Below, piece after piece: positions 1 through 6,221 of a stretch of DNA of 9,905 bases (position 1 is the stretch's first letter; each line of letters starts with the position of its first letter). The stretch spans positions 1 through 9,905 of the forward strand of contig NZ_JABZXW010000068.1 in assembly GCF_015265375.1 (NCBI RefSeq), given 5' to 3'. The stretch is from Rothia sp. (in: high G+C Gram-positive bacteria) (GTDB lineage Bacteria > Actinomycetota > Actinomycetes > Actinomycetales > Micrococcaceae). The notes beneath the pieces were generated by a model, which was given only the letters and a program-made list of their open reading frames with translations, did not search any database and was not told the origin of the DNA. Both the position numbers and the translations under genes were made by a program.

Positions 1-758
1 CCCTTAACCTTTAGCTGAAGATGCTCAGGAATATCCGCAGTAAAAGCGTTCTGCCCCGGCTTGATATAAGACAAACGTTCCTGCACGACCTTTGACTGCT
101 TAGTTAGTTCAGTACCGGTCATATCGGAAGTGATAGGAGGATTCTCCAGGGCAGTACGAGCTGATACATCGTGGTTGCGATAAGGCTCGGTAGAAGGAAC
201 CTTGAACTCTACATCTTGGTCGTTACGAATACCCACAATGATAATTCGGTGACGTGCTTGAGGAACGCCGTACTCTTCAAACTTGTATAGGTTGGTTACA
301 AGCTTGTAGCCCGCCTTCTCAAAGGTTTCGAGAATCTGGTTAAAAGCTTTACCCTCGTTAGCGCTACGGAGTCCACCGACATTCTCGGCAAGGAACCACA
401 GAGGCTGGAACATTTCCAAAGCCTTTGCTCCGTAGGTGTAGAGCGGACCGTAGGTGCCATCCAGTCCCTTCTGCTCCCCCACGGTGGAGAAATCATTGCA
501 AGGGAAGCCGAAGGCTAGACCATCAATATCGCCCAGCTCTTTCAGCACGGAGTAGTCGAGCTCTCGAATGTCTGCATGCACTACAGATTCGGGGCGATCC
601 GGGCAGATATTTTGGCGGTAAGTATTGCAAGTATCTTCGTCGTAGTCAGTCGCCCACTGGTGAACAATCTTCCAGTCGGGGTCAGAGATAGAAGCGCGAG
701 TTGCTCCAATAGCAAGGCCACCAGGGCCACAGAAAAGTTCACCTAGCTTAAATTCCAT
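1..758 (-). CDS. DNA (cytosine-5-)-methyltransferase, N-terminal part (runs off the left edge)
   Basis: Transfers a methyl group from S-adenosylmethionine to C5 of cytosine in a specific DNA site. About 252 residues are visible, with no stop before the window edge. Motifs appear in the usual C5-methylase order: SAM-binding motif I ELFCGPGGLAIG (residues 7-18), the catalytic Pro-Cys loop GFPCNDFSTVG (84-94, nucleophile Cys87), motif VI ENVGGL (125-130) and motif VIII QARHRIIIVG (167-176). The target-recognition domain and the final motifs IX-X lie mostly or wholly outside, so specificity cannot be read. The start is the ATG at 758, three residues before the conserved core. There is no good SD; a -10 box lies 7 nt upstream, which suggests a leaderless message. 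The gene is less GC-rich than its neighbours and has AT-rich upstream DNA, suggesting acquisition by transfer. Whether it belongs to a restriction-modification system cannot be told from this window. Confidence 0.93.
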   Translation of the reverse strand, partial: MEFKLGELFCGPGGLAIGATRASISDPDWKIVHQWATDYDEDTCNTYRQNICPDRPESVVHADIRELDYSVLKELGDIDGLAFGFPCNDFSTVGEQKGLDGTYGPLYTYGAKALEMFQPLWFLAENVGGLRSANEGKAFNQILETFEKAGYKLVTNLYKFEEYGVPQARHRIIIVGIRNDQDVEFKVPSTEPYRNHDVSARTALENPPITSDMTGTELTKQSKVVQERLSYIKPGQNAFTADIPEHLQLKVK

Positions 759-765
759 GCCCACC

Positions 766-771
766 ACTATA
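766..771 (-). promoter_or_regulatory. Candidate -10 box of the methyltransferase gene
   Basis: On the minus strand the hexamer TATAGT (read 771 to 766) ends 7 nt before the ATG at 758, so transcription would begin at or next to the start codon. The hexamer about 17 nt further upstream (TTATAT) is a poor -35 match. One TTCGAA site (782-787) falls in the spacer between the two. Inferred from sequence only. Confidence 0.45.
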
Positions 772-779
772 CACTAATA

Positions 780-898
780 TATTCGAAAATATAACTACTA
801 AGCTGCACATACTTTCGAATATTGAAAACATTAAAGTATCTAAAAATATATTTAATTAAATCAAAAATCATATTCTCATCATCCTCTTAGTATTCGAA
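780..898. repeat. Three copies of TATTCGAA upstream of the methyltransferase
   Basis: The 8-mer TATTCGAA occurs at 780-787 (plus), 814-821 (minus, read as TTCGAATA) and 891-898 (plus). The first two are in opposite orientation and share a longer match, ATATTCGAAA followed by A or G and then T. The core TTCGAA is self-complementary. One copy lies in the presumed promoter spacer of the methyltransferase. The copies could be operator sites for a regulator, or methylation sites for the enzyme itself; neither is shown. Confidence 0.6.
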
Positions 899-1049
899 CG
901 CACAAGTAACCACATGTATAGCCTCCCCTCTCGTTCCAATGAGTGCCCAACTTACAGGCCTTTGACGGATGTCCCATATCTATATCCAGCTTCCAGCTCA
1001 CCGGTCGGGGGCAATGACCACCAGGCGCGCGCCTCCTTCTCCGCTGGGT

Positions 1050-1055
1050 TAGTCT
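1050..1055 (+). promoter_or_regulatory. Candidate -10 box giving a leaderless exonuclease mRNA
   Basis: TAGTCT matches the actinobacterial TANNNT consensus and ends 6 nt before the ATG at 1062, placing the transcription start at the start codon. No SD-like sequence lies in front of the ATG, which agrees with a leaderless message. No clear -35 box is seen. Confidence 0.5.
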
Positions 1056-1061
1056 TATAGC

Positions 1062-1757
1062 ATGACCTGGATGAACGGCCTGCGCGCCACTTTTGACCTT
1101 GAAACCACCGGTGTGGACGTCACCACCGCCCGCATCGTGACTGCTTCCCTGATTCTGCTGGACCCTCAGGGTAATGTGGTGCGCCGTGGCGAGTGGCTTG
1201 CTGACCCCGGCGTTGAGATTCCTGCCGGTGCCGCCGCTGTGCACGGTATTACGACCGAGTACGCGCGTGAGCACGGCCGTCCCGCCCGCGAGGTCGTGTG
1301 GGAGCTTGCCGGTGCGATTGGTGCGCTCAATATTGACGGCGTGCCGATTATTGCGTTCAATGCCGCCTACGATTTTTCGGTGCTGTACCACGAGATGCTG
1401 CGCCACAATATTGCCAACGGTGAGCTACCGCCCGGTGTGGTGCTCGACCCGTATGTTCTGCATAAGCATGTGATTCCGCGTAAGCGCGGCAAGCGCACTC
1501 TGGAGGTTCTCGCCGCCGAGTACGGTGTCTCCCTGGAGAATGCACACACTTCCGCTGATGATGCCCTGGCCGCCGAGCGTCTGCTGGTCAAGCTGACCGA
1601 GCAGTTCCCCGAGGTCCTCAACGTGGATGCGCGCCAGCTGCACGAGCAGCAGATTCAGTGGGCGGCGGAGCAGGCGGCGAGCTTCCAGGCGTGGTTGCGC
1701 ACGCAGCCGGGTAAGGAATCCGAGGTTATTGACGGCCGCTGGCCGGTGCGCCGATAA
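1062..1757 (+). CDS. DnaQ-like 3'-5' exonuclease (DEDDh family)
   Basis: A 231-residue protein with a single exonuclease domain of the type found in the proofreading (epsilon) subunit of DNA polymerase III. All catalytic positions are visible: Exo I FDLETTG (Asp12, Glu14), Exo II FNAAYDFSVL (Asp104) and Exo III AHTSADDALAA (His162, Asp167), the set that binds two metal ions. The C-terminal ~50 residues (about 180-231) are Gln/Ala/Trp-rich and helical-looking, without a recognised domain. No BRCT, helicase or UvrC-like nuclease domain is fused to it, so it may act as a free proofreading, repair or RNA-trimming nuclease; the sequence does not decide which. The ATG at 1062 is chosen because the catalytic core begins only ten residues later and a -10 box is suitably placed. 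The gene is alone on its strand, with 189 nt to the next start. Confidence 0.9.
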   Translation: MTWMNGLRATFDLETTGVDVTTARIVTASLILLDPQGNVVRRGEWLADPGVEIPAGAAAVHGITTEYAREHGRPAREVVWELAGAIGALNIDGVPIIAFNAAYDFSVLYHEMLRHNIANGELPPGVVLDPYVLHKHVIPRKRGKRTLEVLAAEYGVSLENAHTSADDALAAERLLVKLTEQFPEVLNVDARQLHEQQIQWAAEQAASFQAWLRTQPGKESEVIDGRWPVRR

Positions 1758-1764
1758 AACTGCG

Positions 1765-1790
1765 CCGCTAAACCTGATCCGCTAAACCTG
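1765..1790. repeat. Short direct repeat after the exonuclease gene
   Basis: CCGCTAAACCTG occurs twice, at 1765-1776 and 1779-1790, separated by 2 nt, just after the exonuclease stop codon. It is probably a local slippage duplication. No function is evident. Confidence 0.6.
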
Positions 1791-1836
1791 CCCCGAATAT
1801 AAGCACCCCGCAGCCCCTCCCGTCTGCGCTCAGCAT

Positions 1837-1865
1837 GCCCGTCGCATCCGCCTTTACTGACGGGC
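1837..1865. terminator. Possible hairpin between exonuclease and exporter
   Basis: GCCCGTC (1837-1843) and GACGGGC (1859-1865) form a 7-bp stem around a 15-nt loop, about 80 nt after the exonuclease stop and 30 nt before the exporter -10 box. It has no T-run, so it could equally be an operator or chance. Confidence 0.3.
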
Positions 1866-1894
1866 TGACACTATCCCCGTTTGGGCTTCTCCCC

Positions 1895-1900
1895 TATGCT
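1895..1900 (+). promoter_or_regulatory. Candidate -10 box of the exporter gene
   Basis: TATGCT fits TANNNT and would start transcription near 1907, giving a leader of about 40 nt that includes the SD at 1935-1940. CTGACA at 1865-1870 resembles a -35 box but is 24 nt away, which is too far for a standard promoter. Confidence 0.4.
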
Positions 1901-1946
1901 AGATAAGGACCACACCTATCGAATAGCACGACCCGGAAGGTCTCTC

Positions 1947-3314
1947 ATGGATGATCAGCCCCGCACTACCGAGCCGTACCCTGACACGAATACGCGCAGT
2001 ATTTATCTGGGGTCTACCCGTCTGGCGCATGAGCACCTGGTGGCGCAGTCGCAGGTGGTGCTCCGCCTGGGCCGCATCCTGATGAAGTCGGGTGCGAGTG
2101 CGTACCGTATTAAGGCGTCGATGGCGCGTTTGGCGAAGGCTGTGGGGTTGAAGGAGCATCACGCGCAGGTGACCTTCACCGAAATTTCGACGTCTTCGTA
2201 CACGGACGGTAATTTCCGCACCGAGGTGGCTGAGCAGCGCACGATGGGCATTAACGCTCATAAGCTGGATCAGCTGGGTAAGTTCATTTCTGAGCTGCCC
2301 GAGAAGATTACCCCTGCGGAGGCGAACGCCGAGCTGGACCTTATCGATTCGGCAAAGCCGCTGTACACCCGCTGGATGCTGGCGTTGGCGTCGGCGGTGG
2401 CGTGTGCCGGGTTCGCGTTCCTGAACCGTGGCGGCCTGGTGGAATGCTCGGTCGTGTTCCTCGCCGCCGGTGCCGGCCAGTTTTTGCGTTCGACCCTGCT
2501 CAAGCGCGGCGTGAGCCATTTGGCAACGTGGATGGCGTGCGGCTTCCTGGCGGCGGGCCTATACATCGCGATTGTTAATGTGCTGGTTGCGGCGGGTTGG
2601 ATTAGCCCGAACCACATGATTGGTTTCATTTCGTCGGTGCTGTTCTTGGTGCCTGGATTCCCCATGGTGACGGGCATGCTCGATATTTCGCGCATGGACT
2701 TTTTGGCGGGTATTTCGCGTCTAACCTATGTGGGTTTGTTGTTGCTGAGTGCGTCGTTTGCGGTGTGGGTTTTGGGTTCGCTCTTCCACCTGCCGTTGGC
2801 GGCTCCTGCGCCCCTTAACCTTAATCCGACCCTGTATTTAGTGTTGCAGGTGCTTTCTTCGGGTGTTGCGGCGGCTGGCTTCGCGATGCTCTTTGCCGCC
2901 TCCCCGGTGGCGTGTGTGTGGGGTGGTTTGATTGCTGCGGTGGCGAACCCCGCCCGTATTCACATGGTGGAGGCGGGTATGCCCGCGCATATGGCGGCGA
3001 CCATTGCCGTGTTTGGTGTGGGTATTCTGGCTGAGATTGTGGCGCCGCTGCATCAGCGTAAGTACACGCGTATTTCTCTGTCGGTTCCGGCGGTGGTGAC
3101 GATGGTTCCGGGTGTTCCGTTCTACCGTTCGATGTCGTATTTTGCGAGCGGTGACATGTATTCGGCGGCGAGCGGTTTTGTGCAGTCCCTGCTGATTTTT
3201 ATGGCATTGGGTATGGGCCTGGCGTTTGTGCGTCTGCTCTTTGATAAGAACTGGCTGTTTGATCAGGACACTCAGGTGCTGAACCGTCTGGATACCGACC
3301 GGCATATGCGCTAG
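1947..3314 (+). CDS. thrE: Threonine/serine exporter family protein (ThrE-like)
   Basis: A 455-residue inner-membrane transporter of the ThrE family, whose Corynebacterium glutamicum member exports threonine and serine using the proton gradient. The N-terminal soluble part (1-140) carries the family signature ILMKSGASAYRI (44-55). About ten hydrophobic segments follow, near 142-160, 165-181, 192-216, 222-243, 255-280, 295-318, 320-335, 345-368, 376-400 and 408-432. The two halves each have a characteristic turn: LVPGFPMVTGMLDIS (234-248) and VPAVVTMVPGVPFYR (380-394). Both halves are in one chain, as in corynebacterial ThrE, and the length is similar. I choose the ATG at 1947 because GGAAGG (1935-1940) lies 6 nt upstream; an in-frame TTG at 1881 would add 22 residues, overlap the likely promoter and has no SD. 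The substrate is inferred from the family only. The gene appears to be monocistronic. Confidence 0.88.
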   Translation: MDDQPRTTEPYPDTNTRSIYLGSTRLAHEHLVAQSQVVLRLGRILMKSGASAYRIKASMARLAKAVGLKEHHAQVTFTEISTSSYTDGNFRTEVAEQRTMGINAHKLDQLGKFISELPEKITPAEANAELDLIDSAKPLYTRWMLALASAVACAGFAFLNRGGLVECSVVFLAAGAGQFLRSTLLKRGVSHLATWMACGFLAAGLYIAIVNVLVAAGWISPNHMIGFISSVLFLVPGFPMVTGMLDISRMDFLAGISRLTYVGLLLLSASFAVWVLGSLFHLPLAAPAPLNLNPTLYLVLQVLSSGVAAAGFAMLFAASPVACVWGGLIAAVANPARIHMVEAGMPAHMAATIAVFGVGILAEIVAPLHQRKYTRISLSVPAVVTMVPGVPFYRSMSYFASGDMYSAASGFVQSLLIFMALGMGLAFVRLLFDKNWLFDQDTQVLNRLDTDRHMR

Positions 3315-3384
3315 TTTCTGGGTTTCTCCACCTATCTGTTCCCTAACTTGTCTGTTGTGTTTTATCGTCACCTTTCGGTACGTT

Positions 3385-3401
3385 CAGGTGCTTGTCACCT
3401 G
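3385..3401. repeat. Small inverted repeat between exporter and hemL
   Basis: CAGGTG (3385-3390) and CACCTG (3396-3401) form a 6-bp stem with a 5-nt loop. A second GTCACCT (3367-3373) upstream can also pair with the same AGGTG, so two alternative hairpins are possible. It lies between the exporter stop and the likely hemL promoter and could be an operator or a weak terminator. Confidence 0.35.
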
Positions 3402-3419
3402 CGGTTCATCTGTAGCGCC

Positions 3420-3425
3420 TATGAT
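3420..3425 (+). promoter_or_regulatory. Candidate -10 box for hemL
   Basis: TATGAT (3420-3425) is a near-consensus -10 box. TTGTCA (3392-3397) resembles a -35 box, but the 22-nt spacing is too long, so the promoter may depend on an activator or on the -10 alone. Transcription would begin near 3432, leaving a leader of about 95 nt before hemL. Confidence 0.4.
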
Positions 3426-3435
3426 GGTTAGGTAC

Positions 3436-3482
3436 GGGACGCTCGTAGCGTGCGGGCTCTGTCGCCTGCCGTGCGTCGTCCC
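3436..3482 (+). promoter_or_regulatory. GC-rich, potentially structured hemL leader
   Basis: The presumed leader can fold. GGGACG (3436-3441) pairs with CGTCCC (3477-3482), enclosing GCGGGC (3452-3457) paired with GCCTGC (3464-3469) with one G-U. An alternative local hairpin, ACGCT (3439-3443) with AGCGT (3447-3451), competes with the outer stem. It matches no riboswitch class I know. A regulatory role is a guess. Confidence 0.3.
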
Positions 3483-3527
3483 TTGTAATTCTTTAGTTCG
3501 CCGTCCCTGTTGAAAGGCACCGATACG

Positions 3528-4877
3528 ATGACTCCTTCCTCTACCCACCCGCTGCACCACGAAGCCAGCGAGAAGCTGTTTGAGCGTTCTCGCGCGGTGA
3601 TTCCCGGCGGCGTGAACTCCCCGGTGCGCGCCTTCAATTCTGTGGGCGGCACCCCCGCGTTTGTGGCGAAGGCTAAGGGCGCGTACCTGTACGATGCGGA
3701 CGGCAACGAGTACGTTGACCTGGTCTGCTCGTGGGGTCCGTCGATTCTGGGTCATGCGCATCCGCAGGTTGTTGAGGCGGTTCAGCAGGCGGCTGAGCGC
3801 GGCCTGTCCTTTGGTGCGGCGAGCGCGCCGGAGGCTGAGCTGGCTGAGCTGGTGGTCAACCGTATTAACGCGGTGATTCCTGGCGCTATTGATCAGGTGC
3901 GTATGGTGTCCACCGGTACTGAGGCGACCATGACTGCGATTCGTCTGGCGCGTGGTGTGACCGGTCGCGACAAGATTATTAAGTTCGCGGGCTGCTACCA
4001 CGGTCACGTGGATGCGCTGCTTTCCGAGGCCGGTTCGGGTGTGGCTACCCTGGCGCTGCCGGGTTCTGCTGGCGTGACTGCTGCAACCGCCGCGGAGACC
4101 ATCGTTCTGCCCTATAACGACCTGGACGCTGTACGTGAGGCGTTCGCGAACCATGAGGGTCAGATTGCCGCAATTATTACTGAGGCGGCACCCTGCAACA
4201 TGGGTGTGGTGACCCCCGAGCCCGGTTTCAACCGTGGCCTGCACGAGATTGCTCACGCGAACGGCGCGCTCGTCATTTTTGATGAGGTGCTGACCGGTTT
4301 CCGTGTGTCTTCGGCTGGTTACTGGGGCTACGCGGCTCCCGAGGATGGCGGCTGGGTTCCCGATATTTTCACGTTCGGCAAGGTCATTGGTGGCGGTATG
4401 CCCATCGCGGCGCTGGCCGGTAAGCGTGAGGTCATGGAGCACCTGGCGCCGGTCGGCCCGGTCTACCAGGCGGGTACCCTCTCCGGTAACCCACTGTCCG
4501 TTGCGGCGGGTATTACGACCCTGACCCTGGCTGATGCCGCCGTTTACGCGCACCTGGATTCGCGTAGCGCCCAGCTGCAGCAGGCTCTGACCGAGGCGTT
4601 CAATGCCGCCGGTGTGGACCACTCCATCCAGAGCGCCGGTAACCTCTTCTCGGTCGCGTTCGGCACCTCTCAGGAGGGCGTGCACAACTACGCCGACATC
4701 AAGGCCTCGGCAACCAGCCGCTACAACGCGTTCTTCCACTCCATGCTCGAATCCGGCGTGTACCTGCCGCCGAGCGCATTCGAGGCATGGTTCGTTTCTG
4801 CCGCCCACGACGATGAGGCGATGGAACGTATCATCTCGGCTCTTCCGGCTGCCGCCGCTGCGGCTGCCTCCGCGTAA
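3528..4877 (+). CDS. hemL: Glutamate-1-semialdehyde 2,1-aminomutase
   Basis: Converts glutamate-1-semialdehyde, made from glutamyl-tRNA by HemA, to 5-aminolevulinate, the first committed haem precursor, in the cytosol. The 449-residue protein is a class-III PLP aminotransferase. Visible marks are VIPGGVNSPVRAF (24-36), the cofactor phosphate region STGTEAT (128-134), FAGCYHGH (153-160), Asp252 in IFDEVLTGFRV (250-260), and Lys285 in FTFGKVIGGGMP (281-292), which forms the Schiff base. The C-terminus ends in an alanine-rich tail after SALP. The ATG at 3528 is chosen because GAAAGG (3512-3517) precedes it by 10 nt; an in-frame TTG at 3510 would overlap that SD. Codon use is strongly biased, as in well-expressed genes. 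The next gene starts 32 nt after the stop with a strong SD, so the two are probably cotranscribed. The other haem genes here are on the opposite strand. Confidence 0.97.
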   Translation: MTPSSTHPLHHEASEKLFERSRAVIPGGVNSPVRAFNSVGGTPAFVAKAKGAYLYDADGNEYVDLVCSWGPSILGHAHPQVVEAVQQAAERGLSFGAASAPEAELAELVVNRINAVIPGAIDQVRMVSTGTEATMTAIRLARGVTGRDKIIKFAGCYHGHVDALLSEAGSGVATLALPGSAGVTAATAAETIVLPYNDLDAVREAFANHEGQIAAIITEAAPCNMGVVTPEPGFNRGLHEIAHANGALVIFDEVLTGFRVSSAGYWGYAAPEDGGWVPDIFTFGKVIGGGMPIAALAGKREVMEHLAPVGPVYQAGTLSGNPLSVAAGITTLTLADAAVYAHLDSRSAQLQQALTEAFNAAGVDHSIQSAGNLFSVAFGTSQEGVHNYADIKASATSRYNAFFHSMLESGVYLPPSAFEAWFVSAAHDDEAMERIISALPAAAAAAASA

Positions 4878-4892
4878 GGGTTTGAGAGACGT

Positions 4893-4902
4893 AAGGAGGT
4901 GA
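4893..4902 (+). promoter_or_regulatory. Strong Shine-Dalgarno site of the first membrane paralogue
   Basis: AAGGAGGTGA is an almost perfect complement of the 16S rRNA 3' end and lies 7 nt before the ATG at 4910. It is the strongest ribosome binding site in the window, fixes the start, and suggests the protein is made in quantity. Confidence 0.85.
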
Positions 4903-4909
4903 GCGGCTC

Positions 4910-6091
4910 ATGGATTTGAGCGCTCTGGGACTGCCCATGGAGCAGCTACGCGACGTGTGGCTGATTGCCTTCATGGTGTACGTGGGCTTGTGCCTGCTGG
5001 TAGATATCGCCTACCCGGTGCCCATCAAGAAAGAGAAGGCAGCCGACCTGTACCTTGAGGTGTCCGGTTCGCCCGTTGATGAGGCGCGCCGCGCCACCGC
5101 GGAACGTACCGCGATGGGTGCGCCGCTGAGCTCCTCCCGTAAGGGTAGCGCCACGAAGAAGGCTAAGAAGAAGCTGGATTCTATTGAGGGCGCCGGCGTG
5201 TTTGGCGGCTGGTTCCACACGATCATGTACCTGTGGGGCTGGATTGTGGCGGTCTCAATCTTCACCCTGTACTGGGATATCGTGTACGACGGCATTCTGC
5301 TACCGGCGTTGCTTCTGCCGTTCCTCATGGTGTACCTGGGTGCGCGTATTGGCCGCCGTCACTGGCGTGCCGCCCGCGGATACAGCAAGGACGACCGTGT
5401 GCTGGGCATGCCGCGCATCTACTCGGCGACGCTGGGTAAGCTGAGCGCCCCGTTCCGTGTGCGCAGCACCGTGCCGGGTGTGGAGCCGATTCGTGACGAC
5501 CGCACCGTCTACTGGGTGCTCAACGGTATTGCGTTCCTGCTCGCCTCGGTCTTCTTAGTTTCGCTGGCGGGCTGGAGCATCGACGAGGATTGGGAAGCGA
5601 TCTATATCGGTCACGCTTCTTGGTTCTTGGCGGCGGCGTACATTCCGCTGCTGATTATGTTGCTGATGTATAACCGCGATTATGTGCTGTTCAACCCGGA
5701 TTCGTTCCAGGCTGGGCGCCTGTTCCTTCCGGCGAAGTCCCGCCCCTACTCGGATGTTCGCGCGTTCCGCGTGTACCCGAAGAACCCGGACGCTATCAAC
5801 CTGAACCCGAAGGATGCGAGCCAGTGGACGCTGGAGATTCTGCTTCCGGGCGGCCGCAAGCACGACTATGCGCTGAATAATCACCAGATTGATTGTTTGG
5901 TGGCGCAGATTGCGTTCAACATTGAGCAGGGACGCTGGGCGCAGCTGGATTCGCCGGCGGACCGTGAAATGTTGGCGAAGTACTTCGTGGACGGCCGCGT
6001 GATCTGCACGACCATGGGTTACAAGCCTGCCGGTAAGCATGCGGAGGAGGCGGCACGCCGCGCATCCTTCCAGAAGGCGCAGTACAAGTAA
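4910..6091 (+). CDS. Multi-pass membrane protein of unknown family, paralogue A
   Basis: I do not recognise this 393-residue protein. It has about five hydrophobic segments (15-34, 101-119, 126-145, 191-212, 228-244). A Lys/Arg-rich loop (about 71-89) lies between the first and second, and a basic stretch (about 140-179) between the third and fourth. A C-terminal soluble part follows from about 247. That part contains LFNPDSF (250-256), GRLFLPAK (259-266), YPKNP (279-283) and RWAQLDSPADRE (332-343), then CTTMGYKP near 356-363. Its pattern of short strands ending in a helix (314-330) could be a small PH-like fold on the membrane, which is inference only. No signal peptide, catalytic motif or metal site is evident. 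The family is shared with the next gene. Its position 32 nt after hemL with a strong SD suggests cotranscription, and possibly a role near haem synthesis or simply chance linkage. A ~30-residue charged tail follows the last shared motif. Confidence 0.85.
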   Translation: MDLSALGLPMEQLRDVWLIAFMVYVGLCLLVDIAYPVPIKKEKAADLYLEVSGSPVDEARRATAERTAMGAPLSSSRKGSATKKAKKKLDSIEGAGVFGGWFHTIMYLWGWIVAVSIFTLYWDIVYDGILLPALLLPFLMVYLGARIGRRHWRAARGYSKDDRVLGMPRIYSATLGKLSAPFRVRSTVPGVEPIRDDRTVYWVLNGIAFLLASVFLVSLAGWSIDEDWEAIYIGHASWFLAAAYIPLLIMLLMYNRDYVLFNPDSFQAGRLFLPAKSRPYSDVRAFRVYPKNPDAINLNPKDASQWTLEILLPGGRKHDYALNNHQIDCLVAQIAFNIEQGRWAQLDSPADREMLAKYFVDGRVICTTMGYKPAGKHAEEAARRASFQKAQYK

Positions 6092-6111
6092 GCGAGTTGC
6101 TTTTATACCGC

Positions 6112-6176
6112 GAGAAGCCACATGTGTTTCGAGAAGCCACGTTTTATGTTGCTTTTCGAAACACATGTGGCTTCTC
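6112..6176. repeat. Long imperfect palindrome, copy 1 (between the paralogues)
   Basis: Arms of 29 nt (6112-6140 and 6148-6176) surround a 7-nt loop, GTTTTAT. The arms pair at all but two positions: one is a G-U wobble in plus-strand RNA and one a true mismatch. Each arm is a direct repeat of GAGAAGCCAC (6112-6121 and 6131-6140 on the left) around a 9-nt spacer, so the element holds two direct and two inverted copies. It begins 20 nt after the stop of paralogue A. It could terminate transcription, although no T-run follows, or protect the upstream mRNA end. A second copy follows paralogue B. Confidence 0.9.
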
Positions 6177-6221
6177 AGCACCGTAAACACACCATCACCG
6201 ACACCGTAGAGAGGACAATTC

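Larger units (their letters stand above)
759..1061. other. Divergent intergenic region between methyltransferase and exonuclease
   Basis: No gene is supported in these 303 bases. The left half (to about 900) is strongly AT-rich and holds the methyltransferase promoter and the TATTCGAA copies. From about 905 the composition returns to that of the surrounding chromosome. The change within a few bases may mark the edge of acquired DNA. I found no flanking direct repeat, integrase or tRNA that would define an attachment site. Confidence 0.6.

Noticed and set aside
425..691. An 88-codon plus-strand frame opposite the methyltransferase
   Set aside because: The minus-strand frame has all the C5-methylase motifs in order, so this is its shadow.
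906..916. CCACATGT next to a TTCGAA, resembling a piece of the palindrome arms
   Set aside because: The match is only about 8 nt plus a hexamer with different spacing, and there is no inverted partner, so it is not counted as a degenerate third palindrome.
879..1406. A 175-codon minus-strand open frame covering the intergenic region and the exonuclease start
   Set aside because: Most of it is antisense to the exonuclease, with no SD and no recognisable motif; its composition is typical of a shadow frame.
1881..1946. TTG start 22 codons upstream for the exporter
   Set aside because: It lies upstream of the likely -10 box, has no SD, and the ATG at 1947 has GGAAGG at ideal spacing.
3384..4808. 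A 474-codon open frame on the minus strand opposite hemL
   Set aside because: It lies almost entirely antisense to hemL, whose biased third codon positions suppress stops on the other strand. Its translation is Arg/His/Gly-rich with no domain, and it has no SD.
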